Origin: OAS926 sp035503715
Lineage (GTDB): Bacteria; Pseudomonadota; Alphaproteobacteria; Rhizobiales; Rhizobiaceae
Direction: 5' to 3'
NCBI GenBank assembly: GCA_035503715.1
Contig: DATJTE010000017.1
Coordinates: 1 to 64,000, forward strand
DNA: 64,000 nucleotides
The notes beneath the pieces were generated by a model. The model saw only the letters and a program-made list of their open reading frames with translations, did no database searches and was not told the origin of the DNA. The position numbers were made by a program, and so were the translations under genes. Positions 7,873 to 14,005 of the stretch are shown here, one piece after another (the first letter of the stretch is position 1; the number at the start of each line of letters is the position of its first letter).

Positions 7873-8600
7873 GGGGAGGTCACTGCTTCGGATTGGCCTG
7901 CTGCGCGCGCGGCAGCGGAGATGTTCTCCAGCTCGACGGCGTAGTCGCCGATCGCCTGCACGCCTTTCGGACTGAGTGTATAGATGCCGGCCTGGATACG
8001 CTCGAACCAGCCGTAATGATTGTCGGACATCAGACGCCGCGCATGGACGATGCGTGTCTGTTTGGCGACGATCGCTGCCTTGGTCGGGCCGAGTTGCTCC
8101 AGCAGCGCAAGGCAGCGCAGCGCTTCCTGCCGGTAGCCGGTGACAAGACTGTTGCGACGGCTTGCGCCGCCGCTGTTCGGATCGCCGACAAGGCGAACGA
8201 ACTCGCGCAGCAGGCGCGCCTTGCGTGGCTTGGACTGGCGCGGCTTGTAGGGTTCGGGGTCGCAGTGGATTTCGACAAAGCCGTCGGAGAGACGCACCGT
8301 GATCAGCCCAAGACCAAGGCGGCGGCAGAGCTTTTTGTTCTCGACCAGCGCCTTGTACGACGCTCGACCCGTCATCGCCGGCACGGCAACGTAGACCGCA
8401 TCGCTGATCGACTGCCGTTCGATCGCCTGGTGGAACAAAGCCAGTGAGAAACCGGATTTCAGCTCGACCAGCACCGGGTCTTCGTCGCCGCGCACCGCCA
8501 CGACATCGGCAGCGCCGACCTCGCCCTTCACCGTGTAGCCTTGCCCTTCGAGCAGGCGCTTCACGGGGAGGTAGAGATCGGTCTCGGGGATGCGGGTCAT
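7869..8600 (-). CDS. DUF2161 family protein (predicted PD-(D/E)XK phosphodiesterase fold)
   Basis: A 243-residue protein. The N-terminal half looks like a restriction-endonuclease fold: LYLPVKRLLEGQGY, then AADVVAVRGDEDPVLVELKSGF, giving an Asp followed by a Glu-x-Lys pair as in PD-(D/E)XK enzymes, then FHQAIERQSISDAVYVAVP. The C-terminal half (about residues 125 to 230) resembles a winged-helix DNA-binding region (LLEQLGPTKAAIVAKQTR, MSDNHYGWFERIQAGIYTLSPKGVQAI). The family's function is not established. It overlaps the ligase start by 4 bp, so it is coexpressed with the CoA-pathway genes, an odd place for a nuclease-like protein. It might act as a DNA-binding accessory rather than a nuclease. 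Confidence 0.75.
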   Translation of the reverse strand: MTRIPETDLYLPVKRLLEGQGYTVKGEVGAADVVAVRGDEDPVLVELKSGFSLALFHQAIERQSISDAVYVAVPAMTGRASYKALVENKKLCRRLGLGLITVRLSDGFVEIHCDPEPYKPRQSKPRKARLLREFVRLVGDPNSGGASRRNSLVTGYRQEALRCLALLEQLGPTKAAIVAKQTRIVHARRLMSDNHYGWFERIQAGIYTLSPKGVQAIGDYAVELENISAAARAAGQSEAVTSP

Positions 8601-8612
8601 GCGCGAGCTCTA

Positions 8613-8796
8613 GTCCTTCTCCCCTTGTGGGAGAAGGTGGATCGGCGCGCAGCGCCGAGACGGATGAGGGGTGATGGACGGAATGAGACGTTGCGCTCCT
8701 CGCAACACCCCTCATCCGACCTCGCCGCCGAGGCTGCGGCGTAACCGCGACCGGCAGTGCGGCTCGGCCACCTTCTCCCACAAGGGGAGAAGGGAG
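8613..8796. repeat. Pair of inverted palindromic repeats filling the intergenic gap
   Basis: The 211-bp gap between the DUF2161 and acyl-CoA dehydrogenase genes is almost wholly repeat DNA. TTCTCCCCTTGTGGGAGAA plus GGTGG stands at 8617-8640, and its reverse complement (CCACC plus TTCTCCCACAAGGGGAGAA) closes the region near 8767-8793. Between them are two copies of a GGATGAGGGGTG/CACCCCTCATCC inverted pair. The whole could fold into a long cruciform or hairpin in the operon transcript. Confidence 0.8.
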
Positions 8797-8811
8797 GTAT
8801 GCGCCCCAAGC

Positions 8812-9975
8812 TCACCCTCCGACAGCCCGCAGCAGCGCGCGCGAGATAATGTGGCGCTGGATTTCCGACGTACCTTCCCAGATGCGCTCGACGCGCGCGT
8901 CGCGCCAGATTCGCTCCAGCGGCAGGTCGTCCATCAGGCCCATGCCGCCATGGATCTGAATTGCCTCGTCGGCGATCATGGCAAGCACCTCGGTCGCCTT
9001 CAGCTTGGCCATCGCCATGTCTTCGTCGGTGACCGTGCCCTGATCGTATTTCCAGCCGGCCTCGCGGGTGAGCAATTCGGCAGCCTTCAGCTCGGTCGCC
9101 ATGTCGGCGAGCTTGAACGAGACGCCCTGGAACTTGCCGATCTGCTGGCCGAACTGCTGGCGCTGCGCGGCGTATTCGATCGAGTGCTGCAGCGCGCGTT
9201 CAGCGCGGCCGAGGCAGGTGGAAGCGACCTGCAGGCGCGTTGCACCGAGCCAGGAGTTCGCCACCTCGAAACCGCGATGCACCTCGCCCAGCACCTGCTC
9301 CTTCGGCAAGCGGCAGTCGTCGAACTCCAGCACCGAGTTCGTGTAGCCACGATGCGAGACGTTTCGGTAACCGTCGCGGACGGTGAAGCCCTTCGTGCCC
9401 TTGTCGACGAAAAAGGCGGTGATCTTCTTGCGCTTGCCGCGTGCGGACTCTTCCTCGCCCGACGCCATGAAGACGATGACGAAGCCGGCGATGTCGGCAT
9501 GCGAGATGAAGTGCTTGGTGCCGTTCAGCACCCAGTCGTCGCCGTCCTGTACGGCGGACGCCTTCATGCCGCGCAGGTCTGAGCCGGCGCCAGGTTCGGT
9601 CATCGCCAGGCAGTCCCAGGTCTCGCCGCGGATGCACGGGTAGAGATATTTCTGCCGCTGCTCCTCGGTGCCGGCAAGCAGGATGTTCGACGGCCGTGCG
9701 ACGCAGGTCCAGTGCAGCGCGTAGTTGGCGCGGCCGAGTTCCTTTTCGTAGAGCAGCCAGGAGAGTGTATCGAGACCCGCGCCACCGACTTCCGCCGGCA
9801 TGTTGGCGGCGTAGAGCCCCGCCGCCATCGCCTTCCGCTGCAGCTCCTTGATCAGGTCCATCTCGAGATGGCCAGTGCGCTCGACCTCGCGCTCATGCGG
9901 GTAAAGCTCGTTCTCGACGAACGACCGCGTCGTGTCGACGATGAGCTGCTGCTCTTCGGTAAGGCCGAAATGCAT
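8812..9975 (-). CDS. acyl-CoA dehydrogenase (probable betainyl/carnitine-pathway type)
   Basis: A 387-residue FAD enzyme of the acyl-CoA dehydrogenase family. The N-terminal helical domain begins HFGLTEEQQLIVDT. The middle domain has AMTEPGAGSDLRGM (FAD and substrate loop) and the ISHADIAGFVIVF strand. The C-terminal domain has QIHGGMGLMDDLPLERIWRDAR followed by RIWEGTSEIQR, whose Glu is the catalytic base. The gene starts 3 bp after the carnitine dehydrogenase stop. Position in the operon suggests oxidation of gamma-butyrobetainyl-CoA to crotonobetainyl-CoA ahead of the CaiD-like hydratase; a role on another short-chain acyl-CoA is possible. Confidence 0.85.
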   Translation of the reverse strand: MHFGLTEEQQLIVDTTRSFVENELYPHEREVERTGHLEMDLIKELQRKAMAAGLYAANMPAEVGGAGLDTLSWLLYEKELGRANYALHWTCVARPSNILLAGTEEQRQKYLYPCIRGETWDCLAMTEPGAGSDLRGMKASAVQDGDDWVLNGTKHFISHADIAGFVIVFMASGEEESARGKRKKITAFFVDKGTKGFTVRDGYRNVSHRGYTNSVLEFDDCRLPKEQVLGEVHRGFEVANSWLGATRLQVASTCLGRAERALQHSIEYAAQRQQFGQQIGKFQGVSFKLADMATELKAAELLTREAGWKYDQGTVTDEDMAMAKLKATEVLAMIADEAIQIHGGMGLMDDLPLERIWRDARVERIWEGTSEIQRHIISRALLRAVGG

Positions 9976-9978
9976 GGA

Positions 9979-11166
9979 CTAACCTCTCAGCGTCTTCCTG
10001 GTCTTGCCAACCTTGCGCGCCGGCTTGTTCGTAGTGACCTTTTTCGCGGCGGGCTTCGCGGCGGTCTTCGAAGCTGCCTTGGTCTTGCCGCGGGTGACGG
10101 CGCCCTTCACCGCCTTCGCGGCCTTGCCTGCTGCCTTGGCGACGCGCGACACAACACCGGGCTTCTTCTTCGCGGCGCCTGCGCCAAGTCGCTTCACATA
10201 GTCCTTGTGCAGCTCGCCGGCACCCCAGCCTTTGCCTTTCTCGGCAACCGCCAGCGCTTCCATGATGCCGACGAGATTGTCGTCGCGGATGCGCTCCAGC
10301 TCGCGGATCGACCATCTTGACGACTGGTCGTCGGATTGCCCGGCGACCATGTCGACCAGTTCGTCATTGAACTCCGGCGTGTCCATCAGCTTCGTCCACG
10401 GCCATTTCAACGCCGGCCCGAACTGCGCCATGAAGTGCCGCATGCCGGCTTCGCCACCGGCGATGCGGTAGGTCTGGAACATGCCCATCTGCGCCCAGCG
10501 CAGGCCGAAGCCGTAACGCATGATGTCGTCGAGTTCCTCGACAGTGCAGATGCCGTCCTTGATGAGCCACAGCGCCTCTCGCCACGCGGCCTCGAGCAGA
10601 CGGTTGCCGACAAAGGCGTCGATCTCCCGGTTGATGACGACACATTTCATGCCGATGGAGGTGTAGGCCTCGCGGGCGCGCTCGACGAAGACCTTGCCGG
10701 TCTTCTCGCCCGGCACGAGTTCGTTGATCGGCAGCAGATAGACCGGGTTGAAGGGGTGCGCGACAAGGAAGCGCTCCGGGTGCTTCATGTCCTTAGCCAT
10801 GTCGGTGGCCTTGAAGCCCGAGGTCGACGAGCCGATCAGCGCATCCTTCGGCGCAGCGGCCTCGATCTCGGCCAGCGTCTTCAGCTTGACGTCGAGACGC
10901 TCCGGCACGCTTTCCTGAATGAAATCAGCGCCCGCGACTGCTTCGGCGATCGACTTGGCGTAGGTGATCTTGCCTTCCTTCGGTAGGCCCTTCGTCGCCA
11001 TGCGCTTGTAGGCACGGCGGGCGTTCTTCATCACCTCGTCGACCTTGCGCTTCGCCTCCGGGTGCGGGTCGAACACGGTGACGTCGTGGCCGTTCAGCGC
11101 GAGCCTGGCGATCCAGCCGCCGCCGATGACGCCGCCGCCGATGGCCGCTGCTTTCTTGATCGTCAT
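9979..11166 (-). CDS. lcdH: L-carnitine 3-dehydrogenase with a lysine/alanine-rich C-terminal tail
   Basis: A 395-residue NAD-dependent enzyme of the 3-hydroxyacyl-CoA dehydrogenase superfamily that oxidises L-carnitine to 3-dehydrocarnitine. The Rossmann motif GGGVIGGGW sits at residues 9-17. AHPFNPVYLLPINELVPG, EIDAFVGNRLLEAAWREAL and YGFGLRWAQMGMFQTYRIAGGE are characteristic of carnitine dehydrogenases. The catalytic domain ends near residue 325. Instead of stopping, or carrying the thioesterase domain fused in some rhizobial relatives, it continues for 70 residues rich in Lys, Ala, Pro and Arg (KAAGKAAKAVKG, KTAAKPAAKK), like a histone H1 tail. The gene is flanked by pathway partners with gaps of 3 and 10 bp. 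Confidence 0.88.
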   Translation of the reverse strand: MTIKKAAAIGGGVIGGGWIARLALNGHDVTVFDPHPEAKRKVDEVMKNARRAYKRMATKGLPKEGKITYAKSIAEAVAGADFIQESVPERLDVKLKTLAEIEAAAPKDALIGSSTSGFKATDMAKDMKHPERFLVAHPFNPVYLLPINELVPGEKTGKVFVERAREAYTSIGMKCVVINREIDAFVGNRLLEAAWREALWLIKDGICTVEELDDIMRYGFGLRWAQMGMFQTYRIAGGEAGMRHFMAQFGPALKWPWTKLMDTPEFNDELVDMVAGQSDDQSSRWSIRELERIRDDNLVGIMEALAVAEKGKGWGAGELHKDYVKRLGAGAAKKKPGVVSRVAKAAGKAAKAVKGAVTRGKTKAASKTAAKPAAKKVTTNKPARKVGKTRKTLRG

Positions 11167-11176
11167 GTCCGAGCCC

Positions 11177-12103
11177 CTAAGCCGCTTTTGCGCTCGCCGG
11201 CGCGCGTTTCGCCAGATTGAGCTTCTTGCGCACTTCCTCGGGTCCGATCACCCGCGCGCCGAGGTTTTCGACGACCGTCACGGCACGGTCGACGAGCTGC
11301 GCGTTCGTCGCCAGCACACCCTTGTCCAGCCAGAGATTGTCTTCAAGGCCGACGCGGACGTTACCCCCGGCGATCACCGCTGCGGCGGCATAGGCCATCT
11401 GGTTGCGGCCGAGCGAGAACGCCGAGAACGTCCACTCCTTCGGCACGTTGTTGACCATCGCCATGAAGGTGTTCAAATCGTCCGGCGCGCCCCACGGCAC
11501 GCCCATGCAGAGCTGCACCAGCGCATCGGGCTTCAGCACGCCTTCCGTCACCAACTGCTTGGCGAACCAGAGATGGCCGGTGTCGAACGCCTCGATCTCG
11601 GGTTTGACGCCCATCGCCGTCATCATGCCACCCATGGCGCGCAGCATGCCCGGCGTGTTGGTCATCACGTAGTCGGCTTCGTTGAAGTTCATGGTGCCGC
11701 AATCGAGCGTGCAGATTTCCGGCAGGCATTGACGGACATGCTCGACGCGATCCGTCGCGCCGCCCATGTCGGTGCCGGCCTGCTTCAGCGGCAGCGGGCT
11801 CTCGACATCACCGAACACCATGTCGCCGCCCATGCCGGCGGTGAGGTTCAGCACGACGTCGACATTGGCGTCTCGGATGCGCTCGGTGACTTCACGGTAG
11901 AGATGGATGTCGCGGCGCGGCTTGCCGGTTTCGGGATCGCGCACATGGCAGTGGACGATCGCGGCGCCGGCCTTCGCCGCCTCGATCGCCGAGTCGGCGA
12001 TCTGCTTCGGCGAGCGCGGCACGTGCGGGCTGCGGTCCTGGGTGCCGCCCGAGCCGGTGACGGCACAGGTGATGAACACCTCACGGTTCATTTCGAGCGG
12101 CAT
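11177..12103 (-). CDS. cdhC: 3-keto-acid cleavage enzyme (DUF849/BKACE), probable 3-dehydrocarnitine cleavage
   Basis: A 308-residue zinc-dependent beta-keto acid cleavage enzyme. IVHCHVRDPETGKP holds the paired metal-binding histidines, NLTAGMGGDMVFG and LDCGTMNF line the barrel, and GGNVRVGLEDNLWL with its Glu and Arg is the C-terminal signature. BKACE enzymes condense a beta-keto acid with acetyl-CoA. In carnitine clusters the reaction gives betainyl-CoA and acetoacetate from 3-dehydrocarnitine. The start at 12103 has GGGAGGACA upstream; a longer reading frame continues into the divergent regulator and is not credible. It is the first gene of the minus-strand run and lies 76 bp from the divergent regulator, as in Pseudomonas cdh clusters. 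Confidence 0.83.
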   Translation of the reverse strand: MPLEMNREVFITCAVTGSGGTQDRSPHVPRSPKQIADSAIEAAKAGAAIVHCHVRDPETGKPRRDIHLYREVTERIRDANVDVVLNLTAGMGGDMVFGDVESPLPLKQAGTDMGGATDRVEHVRQCLPEICTLDCGTMNFNEADYVMTNTPGMLRAMGGMMTAMGVKPEIEAFDTGHLWFAKQLVTEGVLKPDALVQLCMGVPWGAPDDLNTFMAMVNNVPKEWTFSAFSLGRNQMAYAAAAVIAGGNVRVGLEDNLWLDKGVLATNAQLVDRAVTVVENLGARVIGPEEVRKKLNLAKRAPASAKAA

Positions 12104-12141
12104 GTTGTCCTCCCAGCGCTGAAGCTTGGACCATGCCCGAC

Positions 12142-12170
12142 TTGGCAAAAACTGCTTTGCACGATACGAA
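12142..12170. promoter_or_regulatory. Possible promoter and operator between cdhC and the regulator
   Basis: In the 76-bp divergent spacer, TTGGCA (12142) and TACGAA (12165) are separated by 17 bp and could form a sigma-70-type promoter for the regulator. A small inverted repeat, GCAAA-N6-TTTGC (12145-12160), overlaps it and is a candidate regulator site. Both are short and could occur by chance. Confidence 0.3.
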
Positions 12171-12179
12171 ATCTGCTTG

Positions 12180-13157
12180 ATGAAAAGCGAACGACCAACA
12201 ATCTTCCAGTCCGACCGCGCGCCGCTGAAGGTAACCTTCCTCGTGCTCGCTGGCTCATCGATCATGTGCGTCGCGTCGGCGATCGATCCGCTCAGGGCCG
12301 CGAACCGCATCGCGGGGGAAATGCTGTTCGACTGGCGGGCCGTCTCGGTCGATGGACAACCGCCGGTAACGACATCCGGCCTGCCGATCGCCGTGTCCGG
12401 CCGGTTCGATGCGAGCGACCGGCCCGACGTGCTGGTCATGGTCGGTGGGTTCGGCACGCGCGATCTCGGTTCGCCGGCGTTGATCACCGGCATCAGGCGT
12501 ATCGCGCGGCAGGCGCGGGCTGTCGGCGGCGTCGAGGCAGGGACATGGCTCCTCGGCCGGGCCGGGTTGCTGGAAGGGCGGACGGCGACGACGCACTGGG
12601 AGGACATGGAGGATTTCGCGGCGGCGTTTCCCGGCGCAAACGTGCGACCCGACCGTTATGTCATCGACGGGCCGATCTTCACGACCGGTGGCGCATCGCC
12701 GACGTTCGACCTGATGCTGCATCTGATCCGCTCGCGGCTCGGCATGGCGGTGGCGCTCGATGTGGCGTCCGTCTTCATCTACGACCAGGCACGTCAGGCG
12801 ACCGACGCGCAGCCGCTCGTCTCGCTCGGGCGTCTGGATGGCTACCACCCGCGGCTGGCGCAGGCGATCCGGCTGATGGAAGCGCATATCGACCAGCCGC
12901 TGCCGGTTTCGGCCATTGCGCGCCGGGCCGGCGTGACGGCGCGGACACTGGAAAAGACGTTCCTGAAATCGATCGGCGAGACGCCCGGCGCGTATTATCT
13001 GCGCCTTCGCCTCAGCGCCGCGCGCCGCCTTGTGCTGGACACACATGAGCCGATGAGCGCGGTTGCCGCGCGGACCGGCTTCTCAAGCGGAGCCGCGTTC
13101 AGCCGGACCTTCTCCAAGGCGTTCGGTGAGGCGCCGGTCAGGATGCGGCGGGGGTAG
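12180..13157 (+). CDS. cdhR: GlxA-family AraC transcriptional regulator, CdhR-like
   Basis: A 325-residue regulator with an N-terminal DJ-1/glutamine-amidotransferase-like sensor domain (about 15 to 185: VTFLVLAGSSIMCVASAIDPL, DVLVMVGGFG, GGVEAGTWLLGRAGLL) and a C-terminal AraC/XylS double helix-turn-helix (about 215 to 322: HIDQPLPVSAIARRAGVTARTLEK, VAARTGFSSGAAFSRTFSKAFG). The usual amidotransferase Cys position reads as Ala (VEAGTW), as expected for a non-catalytic ligand sensor. CdhR and GbdR of Pseudomonas share this architecture and activate carnitine and glycine betaine catabolism. Its divergent position next to cdhC suggests the same role. The ATG at 12180 is preferred over an in-frame TTG at 12126. 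Confidence 0.85.
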   Translation: MKSERPTIFQSDRAPLKVTFLVLAGSSIMCVASAIDPLRAANRIAGEMLFDWRAVSVDGQPPVTTSGLPIAVSGRFDASDRPDVLVMVGGFGTRDLGSPALITGIRRIARQARAVGGVEAGTWLLGRAGLLEGRTATTHWEDMEDFAAAFPGANVRPDRYVIDGPIFTTGGASPTFDLMLHLIRSRLGMAVALDVASVFIYDQARQATDAQPLVSLGRLDGYHPRLAQAIRLMEAHIDQPLPVSAIARRAGVTARTLEKTFLKSIGETPGAYYLRLRLSAARRLVLDTHEPMSAVAARTGFSSGAAFSRTFSKAFGEAPVRMRRG

Positions 13158-13180
13158 TGATGTTGAAGCGCGCTTCGAAG

Positions 13181-13204
13181 TGGTATATATCATGGTATAT
13201 ACCA
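13181..13204. promoter_or_regulatory. Tandem palindromic operator of the vapBC operon
   Basis: Two adjacent 12-bp sites, TGGTATATATCA (13181-13192) and TGGTATATACCA (13193-13204), lie 16 bp ahead of the vapB start. The second is a perfect palindrome and the first differs at one base. This arrangement fits cooperative autorepression by a VapBC complex and probably overlaps the promoter -10 region (TATAT). Confidence 0.75.
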
Positions 13205-13220
13205 TTGTCCGAGGTGATGC

Positions 13221-13478
13221 ATGGGCGTTGTCGGAAAGCTGTTTAAGAATGGCCGCAGCCAAGCGGTGCGGATTCCGGCTCAATTCCGGTTTGAGGGTAC
13301 CGAGGTCGAGTTTCGGCCGGGACCCAATCCTGGTGAGGTGATCCTGTCACCTCGTCCAGAGCGGACGGGAAATTGGGATCGGTTTCGGGACGCGGTCAGC
13401 AAGTTGAGGCCTGAGGATGTTCCGGAAGGTTTTCCTTGGCGCGATCGACGTCCGCATGATCGCGATCCGTTCGCATGA
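13221..13478 (+). CDS. vapB: VapB antitoxin (AbrB/MazE-like swapped-hairpin)
   Basis: An 85-residue protein whose N-terminal 45 residues match the AbrB/SpoVT DNA-binding fold of VapB antitoxins (GKLFKNGRSQAVRIPAQFRF, EVEFRP, VILSPRP). The C-terminal part, rich in Asp, Arg and Pro (WDRFRDAV, DVPEGFPWRDRRP), would wrap around the toxin. GAGGTGAT stands before the ATG. The coding sequence overlaps vapC by 4 bp (ATGA), the usual arrangement for coupled antitoxin and toxin synthesis. Base composition is lower in GC than the surrounding metabolic genes. Confidence 0.88.
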   Translation: MGVVGKLFKNGRSQAVRIPAQFRFEGTEVEFRPGPNPGEVILSPRPERTGNWDRFRDAVSKLRPEDVPEGFPWRDRRPHDRDPFA

Positions 13479-13882
13479 ACGGGCGGTATCTGCTCGACAC
13501 AAATACGATTAGCTATGCTACGTCCGGTCGCTCGATATCGGCGCTCCGGAAAATTACAGCGCAACCGATTGGCAGCGTACTCATTTCCAGCATCTCTTAT
13601 GCGGAGATCTGGTACGGACTGCGGCGGAAAGCCGGTGCGACAAAATTGGAAGGGGCAACGGACGCGCTTTTTGCCGAGGCAGAAATATTACCTTGGACGA
13701 GATTGACTGCCGACGTCTATGCATCGCTCCGTGCCGAGATGCATCAACGCGGGAAATCATTGGCGCCTCTCGATTTCCTGATCGCCGCTCACGCTCTGGA
13801 AGCAGGCGCGACGCTTGTGACCAGCGATCGCGCTTTCCACCATGTACCCGGCCTCGCAATTGAGGATTGGGCGGCGGAGTAA
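13475..13882 (+). CDS. vapC: VapC toxin, PIN-domain ribonuclease
   Basis: A 135-residue PIN-domain protein. The acidic metal-binding residues are visible: LLDTNTISY (first Asp), SYAEIWYGL (Glu), PLDFLIAAHAL (Asp) and TSDRAFHHVPGL (last Asp). VapC toxins are Mg-dependent RNases that cut tRNA or rRNA when not bound by VapB; the target here cannot be predicted. The length is typical and all four acidic positions are present, so the toxin appears intact. The pair stands between the carnitine regulator and the CocE-type hydrolase, and no other mobile functions flank it. Confidence 0.9.
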   Translation: MNGRYLLDTNTISYATSGRSISALRKITAQPIGSVLISSISYAEIWYGLRRKAGATKLEGATDALFAEAEILPWTRLTADVYASLRAEMHQRGKSLAPLDFLIAAHALEAGATLVTSDRAFHHVPGLAIEDWAAE

Positions 13883-14005
13883 CGCGGTCGCCTCCGTTCG
13901 TTTCGCGATATCACATCGGCTGCGGATCGCTGGCATAGCCAAAGCCAAACTTCGCCCGTTGAAATTTCCGCGGCGGCGTGGCCCTTTGTGCGAAGAGGGT
14001 CCCGC

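Noticed and set aside
8613..8796. CRISPR array
   Set aside because: There are only a few copies of inverted, not direct, repeats with no regular spacers; they match the dispersed palindromic family.
10004..10201. Frameshift explanation for the basic tail of carnitine dehydrogenase
   Set aside because: The other two frames of this stretch show no thioesterase-like sequence, and the Lys/Ala codons form a smooth continuation of the gene up to a normal stop.
11045..13048. 667-codon + strand frame across cdhC and the regulator
   Set aside because: It spans two well-supported genes in another frame and has low-complexity Arg-rich composition.
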